Below are positions 34,185 through 43,835 of a stretch of DNA of 64,000 nt, one piece after another. The first letter of the stretch is position 1; each line of letters opens with the position of its first letter. Source of the DNA: CBDBDZ01 sp965204215 (GTDB taxonomy: Bacteria > Pseudomonadota > Gammaproteobacteria > Pseudomonadales > GM7GCV1); contig CBDBDZ010000013.1 in assembly GCA_965204215.1 (NCBI GenBank), positions 1,178,001 to 1,242,000 of the forward strand, read 5' to 3'. The position numbers were made by a program, and so were the translations under genes. Below the pieces are notes generated by a model. The model worked only from the letters and a program-made list of their open reading frames with translations. It was not told the DNA's origin and did no database searches.

Positions 34185-35764
34185 CCCGCATATTTCATAA
34201 AAAAAGTACGGTGCTTGTTTAATGCGTTATAATTCAATGTGTTAAGTCAAAATTATAAGCCAAGCACCGATGACAGATTGTACCTCAACTTCTACTTACT
34301 TTTCACCTTTAAATCGCCGTCAAATCGAAACTCAATTTAGTGGTGGCGATATGACCAGCGATGCTGGTGTTTTATTGCTCAGAGAGCTTGATAAACACTT
34401 ATGTCTAAGCAAGCAAGTGGCATCGGTATTTCCCGATACCCGGCACAGCAGTTATGTGAAACATTCACTGCAGAGTTTGATTCGTCAACGCTTGTATAGC
34501 TTATGCATGGGTTACGAAGACCTTAACGATCACGAGACCTTGCGACACGATAAGGCATTACAAACGGCAACGGAAGCTGATCAAGTACTGGGAAGCCAGT
34601 CGACATTGTGTCGATTAGAACAATCATTTACTGCGCAATCAAACATTGCCATTCATGACGTATTGTTGAACCTATTTATTGATTCGTTTGATAGTGCCCC
34701 AGAGGAATTAATTCTCGACTTCGATGCCACTGATGATCGCGTCCATGGTACGCAAGAAGGTCGCTCTTACAATGGTTATTATCGGCATTATTGTTTTTTA
34801 CCCTTGTATGTATTCTGCGGTGAACAACTGTTGGTCAGCTATCTTCGACCCAGTAATATCGATGGCGCGAAGCACAGTTGGGCGATTCTCAGTTTGTTGG
34901 TAAAACGGTTGCGTAAACAGTGGCCTAATGTCAGAATCATTATACGTGGCGATAGTGGGTTTTGTCGGCATCAAATGATGAATTGGTGTGAGCGTCATGA
35001 TGTTGGTTACGTGCTGGGCATTGCAAAAAATAGCCGAATACTAGAGATGCTGTCACCCTGGATTGATGCGGTCAATGAACAATATGAACGATCTGGAAAC
35101 CCCTTGCGCTGGTTTACTCATATCCAGTATGCAGCTCAATCATGGTCGCGTCAACGCCGTGTCATCGCTAAAATTGAACATACTGGAAAAGGCATGAACC
35201 CGCGATTTGTGGTGACGAATTTATCGGGCGAACATCAAGCTATTTATGAGGATCTCTATTGTGCCCGTGGCGAAATGGAAAACCATATTAAAGAACAGCA
35301 ACTCGATATGTTTGCTGACCGAACGAGTTGTCATCACTGGTGGCCTAATCAATGGCGACTGTTGTTATCGTCACTGGCTTATGTGTTGATGGAGCGACTA
35401 CGTCATCACTGCTTAAAAAGCACTGTTTTTGCCCAATTACAAGTAGGAACCATACGCCTTAAATTACTCAAAGTGGCTGCCGTTATTTTATCCAATACCA
35501 GGCGTATACGCTTACTATTACCCAGCGCATATCCTTATCAAGATATCTTCGAGTTGGTCGTCGCCCGGCTTAAACCTGGATAAGACTGTAAAAAGTGCTG
35601 CCCCGGCACGAGAACAAACAATGGGGGTAAGGGGGAGTTATGTCTGAAATTCGGGCAAAGAGCATATTAAGCTACGTATTCAACAAACTTAAACTAAATT
35701 AAAGCAGGATAATCCAACTTCACCTTAAACTCGAAGTTATTTGTAGGTTTATGAAATATGCGGG
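34185..35764 (+). mobile_element. IS1380-family insertion sequence, copy C (intact)
   Basis: 1580 bases with the perfect 17-base termini. The left flank is TTAG but the right flank is CTAG, so unlike copies A, B and D there is no matching target duplication. This points to a rearrangement between two copies or an adjacent deletion. It marks the right edge of the defence island. Confidence 0.93.
34270..35583 (+). CDS. IS1380-family transposase, intact
   Basis: The 437-residue product shows no difference that I can see from the copies at 22202 and 59645 (DFDATDDRVHGTQEGR, RGDSGFCRHQMM, GEMENHIKEQQ all present). The ATG follows the conserved leader AAGCCAAGCACCG. The TAA is followed by the shared 180-base tail that includes a potential 20-codon frame at 35640. 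Its context, with the mismatched flanks, makes it a likely participant in a local rearrangement. Confidence 0.95.
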   Translation: MTDCTSTSTYFSPLNRRQIETQFSGGDMTSDAGVLLLRELDKHLCLSKQVASVFPDTRHSSYVKHSLQSLIRQRLYSLCMGYEDLNDHETLRHDKALQTATEADQVLGSQSTLCRLEQSFTAQSNIAIHDVLLNLFIDSFDSAPEELILDFDATDDRVHGTQEGRSYNGYYRHYCFLPLYVFCGEQLLVSYLRPSNIDGAKHSWAILSLLVKRLRKQWPNVRIIIRGDSGFCRHQMMNWCERHDVGYVLGIAKNSRILEMLSPWIDAVNEQYERSGNPLRWFTHIQYAAQSWSRQRRVIAKIEHTGKGMNPRFVVTNLSGEHQAIYEDLYCARGEMENHIKEQQLDMFADRTSCHHWWPNQWRLLLSSLAYVLMERLRHHCLKSTVFAQLQVGTIRLKLLKVAAVILSNTRRIRLLLPSAYPYQDIFELVVARLKPG

Positions 35765-35985
35765 CTAGGCAGTTTATCAACGCCAAATATACTCAGCAAA
35801 ACTTCATCATAACGAAGCCAATCAGTATGAATAAAACGACTAGCTCCAGTCCACAGACTCAACCAGAAGCCAAGAATAATATGTTTAGGATTGTAACCCC
35901 TGTTGGATTCAGGTTGTGGTAATAAATCATCGACAATTAAGTCGATAAAACCGACTTTATCGATGAATTTCTTAAGTAGTGTCAT
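35765..35985 (-). pseudogene. Second type of IS1380-family transposase, N-terminal fragment
   Basis: The minus-strand frame reads MTLLKKFIDKVGFIDLIVDD, LLPQPESNRGYNPKHIILGF and WLSLWTGASRFIHTDWLRYD, ending DEVLLSIFGVDKLP at the IS1380 copy C border. This pattern (LLKK, SNRGY.P..I.LGF, GVDKLPS) is the opening of another IS1380-type transposase, unrelated at the sequence level to the four full copies here. Everything after residue 73 is gone. The 5' side also lacks a clean start, so it is a remnant predating copy C. Confidence 0.6.
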
Positions 35986-36100
35986 GCCTCTAATGGTGTC
36001 ACTTTCTTCGAGGAGTAAACTATTGGGAGCTCTTTATTTATATCAATAATTTCAATACTTTAATCTCTTTATTCACTCATGTATAGCCCAATTGATTTTT

Positions 36101-36118
36101 TCTAATGCATAATCTGGG
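36101..36118. repeat. Solitary MITE terminal repeat
   Basis: TCTAATGCATAATCTGGG is the inverse of the left terminus of the element at 53019-53192 (18 of 18). No partner terminus is found to the left, so the element is truncated. It abuts a transposase remnant on the right. Confidence 0.5.
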
Positions 36119-36180
36119 TTCAATTTTCTCAGTATGCTCTGTCAGCCATTCATGAACAATTTTGACATGTACCACTCAAG
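36119..36180 (-). pseudogene. IS630-type transposase fragment (different from copies 1-3)
   Basis: The minus strand reads VVHVKIVHEWLTEHTEKIE, matching the DDE segment (RVHHAKLVQEWLAGNTEKIE in the intact copies) but clearly diverged. It stops exactly at the MITE terminus. Only about 20 residues survive. The rest of 36181-36346 holds no gene I can support. Confidence 0.45.
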
Positions 36181-36346
36181 TTAAACTGGACAAATGATTG
36201 ACAATTCCAAAATGTAGTATTAAGCTGGTCGGCGAGGTGTTTATCTTCACCAAACATCAAAATACCTCAATTAAAATATAAAAAATATAAAACAGAGATT
36301 TCCTTAAATCTTAAATATTTATTAAAACTTCCATAGATTGCAAATT

Positions 36347-39300
36347 ATGAAACCACACATTCAACCTAAAATATCGACAAAACAAAATATATTAATTAGT
36401 TCTATAGTCATCTCATCATGCTTGATCGGTATCCCTTTAGTCGAGGCACAATCGCAAAACCCAAATGATACCAGCTCTTCACAAATCGAAGAAATGGTAG
36501 TGACTGGTTCTAGAATTAGAAGACCAGGCTTAGATACAATAAGACCAGCAATCTCTGTAGACTCAAGTTTACTTGGAGATAGAGCTTTCACAAATATCGC
36601 TGATGCATTAAGCGAAGTACCTACTTTTGGTGCAGGAATAGACCCGAATGGGGCGCAAAACGCTTTCACTGTAGGGCAAAATTTTGTAGACCTATTTGAC
36701 TTGGGGTCACAACGAACTTTAACATTAGTTGATGGAAAACGGTTTGTATCTTCAAACACCCCTAGTATATTCGGCTCTGAAAGTGGTTTTCAAGTTGACA
36801 TTAATAGCATTCCAGTCGCTTTAGTAGATAGAATTGAAGTCGTACCACTAGCTGGTGCTGCAGTATATGGTTCAGACGCTATCGGAGGAGTTGTTAATGT
36901 AATATTAAAAGAAGATTTCGAAGGTTTTGAAGCCAGTTTTCAAACTGGTATAACAGAAGAAGGTGATGGTGAGACATATCAATACCAAATAGTAATGGGT
37001 ACAAATTTTTCTGATAATAGAGGGAATATTACATTTTCTCTAGAACATGACAGACAAGAAGGGTTACTTCTAAATGAAAGACCCAGCCTTGTAAATAACA
37101 ACCCTGGATTTTTAAATTTTGGAGGTCTTGATTTAGATGGAGATGGTAACGATGATGATTTGGATGGTGATGGACTCCCTGATTCTTTCGATGTTTTCAC
37201 AACTGGGGGACAAGTCGTACAATTATTATCAGCAGGAGGTGCTGTTTCTGTCCCACCTGCGTTTTTTGCTCCATCAGCAGGCATTGGAGCTCTTGCAGAT
37301 GGTAACTTTTACCAATTTCAACCAAATGGAGACCTTGAAGCATGTACTCCAGGAGAAACTCCTGCTGGTTCAATATTTTTTGCATACGGAGGTACTTGTG
37401 GTGAAGATTTTTTTGACAATGTTGCTCAAATTAGATCTCCTCTCTCTAGAAATGTAGCTACAATATTTTCCAATTATGATATATCTGAAAATGTCAAATT
37501 TAAACAAAGTCTCATTGTTTCAAATACTGAAGCTGATGAGCTAGTCAATCAAGGAGGATTTCAAAGCTTTCCTTTTTCAGGGACTTCTGGTCCGGTATCC
37601 CTCGCAGTTAGCAATCCATTATTGAATGATCAGGCTAGAGGAATATTGCAAGCAAATGGATTAACATCATTCAATATCAACAGATTTAATAATGATTTAG
37701 TATCAAATGGCATCGACTCTACTGAAAATTTCACATGGAGAAGCACCACATCACTCGAAGGCAGTTTTGAATTTGCTGAACGAAATTTCTATTGGGATAT
37801 CACCGCTGTATTTGGTCAATCTGATGTAGAAACACAAACTACGGGAATAATTGATGGACGTTTTACTAATGCTTTAAACACAGTAACTTTAAACCAAGCC
37901 AGCTTACAACCAGTAATTGACCAACTAACTAATAGTAATACGGATCTTAATGGTGATGGTGCTATAGATGTTAATGACGCTTTAATTGAATTCATTAGTA
38001 GTGGGGGTAGTGGTGTAGCGGATTTACAATTAGGTAGCATTGTTTGCCAAGCAAATATTGATGCCACTACAGGAACGCTTGATGGTGCTAACACTCCACC
38101 CTCATTTGGGGGAATCACTGACGAAGACTCACCATTTGTAGAAGGCTGCGTTCCCTTAAACCTTTTTGGTCAAGGTGCCGCAAGCCCCCAAGCATTGGCT
38201 TTTATCAATGGTGGTCCAAGTATTACTTCCTCAGATATTGGGCAAACTGTATACACAGCAAACTTATCGGGAGATGCATTTGACTTACCTGCTGGTACCA
38301 TACAATTCGCTATTGGATACGAAAATAGAGAAGAAACCGCTTCTTTTGTTCCTGGTTTAGGAGCTTCAATACCCATTACTCGAAGTTCTTCTTTCCCAAC
38401 AACAGCTGGTAGACTAAATACTTCTGAATTTTATGGCGAATTGTTGATTCCAGTTCTATCTCAGGAAATAGATTTGGGTTCTTTTGATTTTATTGAGCTA
38501 GCAGAATTTTCGGCATCAATAAGAAACGTAAATAACACTATTACAGATCCTAATGGCGTAGAAAATGAAGATAATGCTAACGCATGGGAAATAGGAGGTA
38601 GAATAAAGCCCTACAAAGGATTATCTATAAGGGGAACATTAACTCAAGCTATAAGAACTCCATCGCTAGTTGAACTATTCTCCCCTCAAGTACAAGCTTT
38701 TATTAGTGGAGCTGACCCTTGTGACAATAGAGAAATTAATGCTGGGCCAAATCCAGACGTACGCCGTGCAAATTGTATCTCTGCTGGAATTACAGATCCT
38801 GACAATTTTACTTCAAACATACAAAATTCTACTATTATGGGAGCGACTGGTGGGAATCCTAATCTAATCACAGAACGCTCTAGATCTTCATTTGTTGGTC
38901 TCGAATACTTACCTGAATTTTCTTTTTTAGAAAATTTAACTTTTCAACTAGACTTTTTTAATATTGAAATAGAAGACAGAATTGAAAATTTCGACTTTGA
39001 AGCTCTTGCCGAAACTTGTTTTGACAGCACTTCATTTCCAAACAGCGCATGTTCTCAATTTACTAGAGATGATACTGGTCAAGTTGTTGATGTAAGCGAA
39101 AGTTTCTTAAATGCAGCTAATTCAGAAGTCAGAGGATTTGTAAGTAGAATTACATACGAATCTCCATTAAGTGATTTAATTTGGTTTAGTAACAAGGAAC
39201 TTGGAATAATTGAGTTTGATTTGAGTACGGTTAGAACTTTTAGCGATATCACTCAAGTTGTTCCAACTAGACCAGGAGATCAAGATGCAGGAGACTTTTT

Positions 39301-39670
39301 CGACCCATCATTCGAAGGTACTTTTGATGTCACTTGGGAAAAAGGACCCTACCGAGTTTTTTATCGCATTCAGTTCCAAGACGCGCCAGACCTAGATGAA
39401 ACTGGTGATGACATATTTTTATCAAATTTTGATCCTGACGACCTTACAGCAACTACATTTGTCTCAGAAACAAGGCCTAGAATTTTTCAAAATATATCAT
39501 TTACCTATAATTTAGAACATTTGAATATCTTAGGTGACACTACTTTACAACTAAGTATAGATAATCTAACAAATCGTCAACCAGATCCAATTGAATTAGC
39601 TATCGGCTACGTATCTGTAACTGAACAATTGGGGAGAAGGTTTAATTTTAGGATTAGAAGTACATTTTAA
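36347..39670 (+). CDS. TonB-dependent receptor, large, with two Ca-binding-like loops
   Basis: About 1107 residues from ATG 36347 (an in-frame TTG nine bases upstream is less likely). A signal peptide (QNILISSIVISSCLIGIPLV then EAQS) is followed by a TonB box/plug start IEEMVVTGSRIRRPG, the plug motif LVDRIEVVPLAGAAVYGSD and a C-terminal barrel ending LGRRFNFRIRSTF. It resembles the carbohydrate/peptide-type receptors of marine gammaproteobacteria. Two Asp-rich loops interrupt it: GLDLDGDGNDDDLDGDGLPD (about 261-280) and a dockerin-like TDLNGDGAIDVNDALIEF (about 530-548). Both look like EF-hand/thrombospondin-type-3 calcium sites, unusual for this family. It stands alone between insertion sequences; the ligand is unknown. 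Confidence 0.88.
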   Translation: MKPHIQPKISTKQNILISSIVISSCLIGIPLVEAQSQNPNDTSSSQIEEMVVTGSRIRRPGLDTIRPAISVDSSLLGDRAFTNIADALSEVPTFGAGIDPNGAQNAFTVGQNFVDLFDLGSQRTLTLVDGKRFVSSNTPSIFGSESGFQVDINSIPVALVDRIEVVPLAGAAVYGSDAIGGVVNVILKEDFEGFEASFQTGITEEGDGETYQYQIVMGTNFSDNRGNITFSLEHDRQEGLLLNERPSLVNNNPGFLNFGGLDLDGDGNDDDLDGDGLPDSFDVFTTGGQVVQLLSAGGAVSVPPAFFAPSAGIGALADGNFYQFQPNGDLEACTPGETPAGSIFFAYGGTCGEDFFDNVAQIRSPLSRNVATIFSNYDISENVKFKQSLIVSNTEADELVNQGGFQSFPFSGTSGPVSLAVSNPLLNDQARGILQANGLTSFNINRFNNDLVSNGIDSTENFTWRSTTSLEGSFEFAERNFYWDITAVFGQSDVETQTTGIIDGRFTNALNTVTLNQASLQPVIDQLTNSNTDLNGDGAIDVNDALIEFISSGGSGVADLQLGSIVCQANIDATTGTLDGANTPPSFGGITDEDSPFVEGCVPLNLFGQGAASPQALAFINGGPSITSSDIGQTVYTANLSGDAFDLPAGTIQFAIGYENREETASFVPGLGASIPITRSSSFPTTAGRLNTSEFYGELLIPVLSQEIDLGSFDFIELAEFSASIRNVNNTITDPNGVENEDNANAWEIGGRIKPYKGLSIRGTLTQAIRTPSLVELFSPQVQAFISGADPCDNREINAGPNPDVRRANCISAGITDPDNFTSNIQNSTIMGATGGNPNLITERSRSSFVGLEYLPEFSFLENLTFQLDFFNIEIEDRIENFDFEALAETCFDSTSFPNSACSQFTRDDTGQVVDVSESFLNAANSEVRGFVSRITYESPLSDLIWFSNKELGIIEFDLSTVRTFSDITQVVPTRPGDQDAGDFFDPSFEGTFDVTWEKGPYRVFYRIQFQDAPDLDETGDDIFLSNFDPDDLTATTFVSETRPRIFQNISFTYNLEHLNILGDTTLQLSIDNLTNRQPDPIELAIGYVSVTEQLGRRFNFRIRSTF

Positions 39671-39956
39671 TAATACCTTTTGACCTAATTAAATAACTAG
39701 AGAGCTTTGCATAATTTGAGTGTACTCTGAAAATTCGTTTGGAATCTCCAAATTATTTCAAGTATACTGTGACGAGAAACCAACGAATCCGAAAGTGAGG
39801 TCTCGGAGAAATTTTTCCAAGCCATAGCAACACTACTCAGGTAAAAATTACTATTATCTTACATCAGCTTATACACTAAATCCCAATTCAGCCATTGCGC
39901 GACTCATGTAAAGCTCTCTACTACAAAATTACTTCCATTTCCATAACAAAATGAAT

Positions 39957-39982
39957 GCCACACTTTTTAATGTGGCGTTTTA
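39957..39982 (+). terminator. Probable rho-independent terminator
   Basis: GCCACA and TGTGGC form a six-base stem with an eight-base T-rich loop, followed by GTTTTAA. It lies 286 bases after the TonB receptor gene. The stretch between (39671-39956) shows no gene that I can support. Confidence 0.55.
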
Positions 39983-40004
39983 AGTATATCGAAGAATATA
40001 ATTA

Positions 40005-41512
40005 GTCAGTCCTGAAAAACATTTATCTATTTGATTATTATATATATTTTGTTACTATGTCAGTGTGATTTCGACCAGATATGTTAAAATGGTCTCTTAT
40101 TTTTGGTCGAATTCATTTAAGCAATGCTCCCTCAATCACCGGTAATATCTCCCCAAACTGGCTTTTTTGATATAGCCAGCCAACTCAATCCCAATCATAT
40201 GCTACTGGCCTTGAGTCGTGAACTAGATTGGTCAAGTATCGAGTCATCGCTCAGCCCTTTATACAGTGCTAAAGGGCGCCGTGCTAAACCAATTCGACTT
40301 ATGAGTGGTCTGTTAATGTTAAAGCAACTGTACAATTTGAGTGATGATTCAGTCGTTGAACAGTGGCAAATGAATCCCTACTATCAAGTATTCTGTGGAG
40401 AGACGGTGTTTCAAACATTGCCTCCTTGTCATTCAACTGAGTTGGTTAAGTTTCGTCAACGTATTGGCGAAGAGGGCGTGAAGCAACTTTTTCATAGTAG
40501 CGTACTATTGCATGGACAGGCATCGGATGAAATCACGGTATTGGTTGATAGTAGGGTACAAGAAAAAGCGATTACTTACCCAACCGATAGTAAGTTGGCA
40601 GTCAAGATTATTAATCGGTTGAATAAGTTAGCTAAAGAAGAAGGAATTCAACAACGTCGAACCTTTGTCAAAGAAGTGAAAGAATTACGTTTATCTTGTC
40701 GTTATTTTCGTCATGTAAAACGACGTGCTAAAGCACGTAAAGTATTAAAACGTTTAAGAACTATAGCTGGTATTTTACTGCGTGAATTACAACGAAAATT
40801 ACCAGCAACAGTATTGGCGTTACAGACAGAATCGTTTGAATTGTATGAGCGTGTACTAATTCAACAACCTAAAGATAAAAACAAAGTGTACTCACTACAT
40901 GAACCTGACATTTACTGTGTCGGCAAAGGCAAAGACCATAAGCCCTATGAGTATGGACGTAAAGCATCAATTGTAGCCACACAGAAAAGTCAGGTCATTG
41001 TTGGCGTAGCCAGCCATGATGAAAATGAACATGACTCAAAGAATTTGAAAGCAGCTTTAGAATCTGCTCATGAGCATCGGCAAACAACAATAGAACTAGC
41101 TGTGCTTGACCGTGGTTATCGAGGTGCAAACAAGCATGTTGATGTTGAGGTGTTATTACCCAATAAAAAGCTGAAACGAGATACGCCGTATCAATCCCAA
41201 AAGAAGCGAATATTATGTCGGCAACGTGCAGCGATTGAACCTATTATTGGGCACCTCAAACACGATTATCGATTATCAAGGAACTGGCTTAAAGGCAGTG
41301 AGGGCGATTCAATCAATTTACTGATGGCTGCTTGCGCCTGGAATTTGAAAAAATGGATGATCTTTTTCTTTGTCTATCAAAATGTTGATGTTAGCTATCC
41401 TGATAACGCACCAAAAGCTACTTTTATTTTCATTTTTGAAAACAATATCCTCATATTCAATACTCAATCACTATAATTGTAATCCTCAAATTGCTAATTT
41501 TTCAGTACCGAC
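40005..41512 (+). mobile_element. IS5-like insertion sequence, copy 2 (intact)
   Basis: 1508 bases bounded by GTCAGTCCTGAAAAA and TTTTTCAGTACCGAC with TA on both sides (40003-40004, 41513-41514). It is nearly identical to copy 1, which is one base longer. The transposase is uninterrupted. Confidence 0.9.
40124..41476 (+). CDS. IS5-like transposase, intact
   Basis: 450 residues. Family features are the N-terminal RAKPIRLMSGLLMLKQLYNL, VVEQWQMNPYYQVFCGE, CHSTELVKFRQRIGEEGVKQ (N2 region), the first Asp in EITVLVDSRVQEKAITYP, HDSKNLKAALES, the second Asp in LAVLDRGYRGA, and the C1 region RAAIEPIIGHLKHDYRLSRN with the catalytic Glu. This fits the long-form IS5 branch (IS1478-like). Its ATG is preceded by a leader of about 120 bases inside the element. 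The intact frame shows that the C at 12321 in copy 1 is an insertion. Confidence 0.92.
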   Translation: MLPQSPVISPQTGFFDIASQLNPNHMLLALSRELDWSSIESSLSPLYSAKGRRAKPIRLMSGLLMLKQLYNLSDDSVVEQWQMNPYYQVFCGETVFQTLPPCHSTELVKFRQRIGEEGVKQLFHSSVLLHGQASDEITVLVDSRVQEKAITYPTDSKLAVKIINRLNKLAKEEGIQQRRTFVKEVKELRLSCRYFRHVKRRAKARKVLKRLRTIAGILLRELQRKLPATVLALQTESFELYERVLIQQPKDKNKVYSLHEPDIYCVGKGKDHKPYEYGRKASIVATQKSQVIVGVASHDENEHDSKNLKAALESAHEHRQTTIELAVLDRGYRGANKHVDVEVLLPNKKLKRDTPYQSQKKRILCRQRAAIEPIIGHLKHDYRLSRNWLKGSEGDSINLLMAACAWNLKKWMIFFFVYQNVDVSYPDNAPKATFIFIFENNILIFNTQSL

Positions 41513-41547
41513 TACTTATACACCACTTTTGAGTATAGCTCTGACAA

Positions 41548-41724
41548 ATGAGAAAGCTTATTAAAACATTATACTCTCAACTATGCGACCAGTTTATGAT
41601 TCGACGAAATTATGCCAAAACCTTTCAAGAGCTAGCAACACGAATACTGGTTAAAGTTACTGCACTTACTATGATTCAATGGTACATAAAAAGAAACATC
41701 AATAACATTAAAATCGCCTTTTAG
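41548..41724 (+). pseudogene. IS982-family transposase C-terminal remnant
   Basis: The frame reads MRKLIKTLYSQLCDQFMIRR, NYAKTFQELATRILVKVTAL and TMIQWYIKRNINNIKIAF. This is the characteristic C-terminus of IS982-family enzymes (QLCDQFMIRRNYAK, L..RI..K.TALT.IQ, INNIK). The upstream part is absent, with a stop directly before and IS5 copy 2 some 35 bases to the left. It is a dead fragment of 58 residues and the only content of the gap before the ligase gene. Confidence 0.65.
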
Positions 41725-41776
41725 AATGAACCATAGGTTATTAGAGTATTATTGAATATAAATAGAAGTTTGACTT

Positions 41777-43744
41777 ATGGCAAAAAAGGCTGTTTTCAAT
41801 AGAGTAGCATTTTATAGGAAAGCAGTTGAAGTTATAGTAACTATTACTTCCTTTGCCGCTCCCGTTATTTTTACTGTAAAAGGTGCTGATTTTTCATACC
41901 TTCCTAAGCAGTTATTTATTTATTGTGGTATCTGTTTAATTATTTTTTTGTTTATTTGTGGGACAATTAATAAACAAAAGTTACGCTTTAATAATTTAGT
42001 CTTCGTATTATTTAGTTTTTTAATATGGTGTTTAGCTTCAGTGTTTTACGCCTATAATTTTTATGAAGCTTTTCCAATATGGGTGTATTGGATGGCATTG
42101 GGAGTATTACTTATTACTTTATTGCAATTAGATAGCAAAACTTTAATCGTTAATTTGATGCTGGCTTTGATTCTATCGGCAACTGTAAATAGTTTGATTG
42201 GTATTGCACAATATTATGATTATTTACAATGGATTCCTCATAAAACCCCAACATCAGCAACATTTGGTAATAAAAACATAGCATCACAATTCGTAGTCAT
42301 GATTATACCGATTGCAGTGGCTATGATGTTCTTATCAAAATCACTACTTCGATTTTTATTACTGATGCTTGCATCAATTAGTATGTCATTTTTTCTAATC
42401 ATTGCTGAAAGTCGCAGTGCATGGTTAGCTAATATGGTAAGTTTAACTACATTATTTATTGGAATCATCATTTTATACTATAGAGAACTACCTGATTTAT
42501 TACGTAATAATAGACAAAGAATATTGATTATTGTCACCGTTTTACCAATAACTTGGTTAACATTATTACCTAGCGGTGATTTTTTCAAAGATCGCTTTAT
42601 AATCAATATTAGCTCAATTGAACAATATAGCAGTGAACGTCATAGAGTAGATATTTGGAAAAATACCATCGCAATGATTGAAGATAAGCCTTTCATTGGC
42701 TATGGTTTAGGCAATCATCAATTATTTTATCCAAAATACCACGATGCAGTGGTTGTTGATCAACGAATAGGTGAGCGATCAAAATTAAGATATGTTCATA
42801 ATGACTGGTTACAATTATTATCAGAAACTGGTTTAATCGGATTATCACTCTTACTTGCTTTGATTTTGGTAATTGTAAAATTAACTAGAAACTCTTATGT
42901 TTTTCAAACTTCACGTCAAAATAAAATCTATGTAATCAGTATCAGTGCTGGGTTATTGGCTCTTAGTGTTACAACATTGTTCAGTTTTCCGATGTATCGA
43001 AGCATTCCACCTTTTGTAGCTATTATCTATTTGGCAATGTTGAGTAATTTAGGTTCTCAATTCACTTTTGTTACAGTGCCTAAATATGTTGTCAGGCTTG
43101 TGTTCCTTATACCGGCTACTTTATTGTTAGTATATTTAATAATAATAATGTTTCCCAAATTTATGACTAATTATGATTATAATATTAGCAAGGAAGCACA
43201 TAGGCAGGGCTATAATCAAATTGCTCTTAATACCAGTAAAAAAGTTTATGAAAAAAACCCATATAACAAGAAAGTTCTTCTCCAATACGGTTCTTCACTT
43301 CTCAATTTAAAAAAGTATAATGATAGTATTGAAGTTTTAAAATTATATAATTCATACTATCCTTACAGTTTTGCTGGATTATTTAACTTAGGATTAAGTT
43401 ATTTGCGCAATGGAGATTATCAGCAGGCAAGAGTTAGTTTTCAGAACTTGCTTGATATTTACCCTCGAAACGCTCAAGCCTATCAAAAACTGGGAAAAGT
43501 TGATGTTTTTGAAAAACAGTACCAAGCTGCTGAACAAGCTTATCTAAAAAGTCTAGAGTACGATGCTAATAATGCTGAAGTCTATAACGACCTCGCTTTT
43601 ATTTATTTACAACAAAGTCAATTAAGCAAGGTCATTTATTCTTTAGAAAAAATGATTGAACTGGACCCAAATAGAAAAGATAAGGGAAAAGTAGAAAAGG
43701 CTATCAATCAACTAAAACTTGAATTAAATAAAGGTTCTAAGTAG
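41777..43744 (+). CDS. O-antigen ligase-like membrane protein with C-terminal TPR repeats
   Basis: 655 residues. About ten to twelve hydrophobic segments occupy residues 15-465. The Wzy_C/WaaL signature is visible in the large periplasmic loop and the helix after it: MIEDKPFIGYGLGNHQLFYP, YVHNDWLQLLSETGLIGLSL. Residues 480-655 form tetratricopeptide repeats (YNQIALNTSKKVYEKNPYNK, AGLFNLGLSYLRNGDYQQAR, AEQAYLKSLEYDANNAEVYN, DLAFIYLQQSQLSKVIYSLE). This architecture is known from O-antigen ligases/polymerases and from pilin (PglL/PilO-type) oligosaccharyltransferases. Without neighbouring LPS or pilin genes I cannot choose. It is monocistronic and ends before comM, which is convergent. Confidence 0.8.
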   Translation: MAKKAVFNRVAFYRKAVEVIVTITSFAAPVIFTVKGADFSYLPKQLFIYCGICLIIFLFICGTINKQKLRFNNLVFVLFSFLIWCLASVFYAYNFYEAFPIWVYWMALGVLLITLLQLDSKTLIVNLMLALILSATVNSLIGIAQYYDYLQWIPHKTPTSATFGNKNIASQFVVMIIPIAVAMMFLSKSLLRFLLLMLASISMSFFLIIAESRSAWLANMVSLTTLFIGIIILYYRELPDLLRNNRQRILIIVTVLPITWLTLLPSGDFFKDRFIINISSIEQYSSERHRVDIWKNTIAMIEDKPFIGYGLGNHQLFYPKYHDAVVVDQRIGERSKLRYVHNDWLQLLSETGLIGLSLLLALILVIVKLTRNSYVFQTSRQNKIYVISISAGLLALSVTTLFSFPMYRSIPPFVAIIYLAMLSNLGSQFTFVTVPKYVVRLVFLIPATLLLVYLIIIMFPKFMTNYDYNISKEAHRQGYNQIALNTSKKVYEKNPYNKKVLLQYGSSLLNLKKYNDSIEVLKLYNSYYPYSFAGLFNLGLSYLRNGDYQQARVSFQNLLDIYPRNAQAYQKLGKVDVFEKQYQAAEQAYLKSLEYDANNAEVYNDLAFIYLQQSQLSKVIYSLEKMIELDPNRKDKGKVEKAINQLKLELNKGSK

Positions 43745-43835
43745 CTGATTATTTTGAAACTAGCACAGATTTTCAATAGTCTTTGAAAGAGTTGTTATTG
43801 CTTACTGCGTTAAGCCACTGATATACATAATATGA

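Noticed and set aside
36338..36346. TTG start three codons upstream of the TonB receptor ATG
   Set aside because: The ATG at 36347 gives a normal basic start to the signal peptide; the TTG adds nothing.
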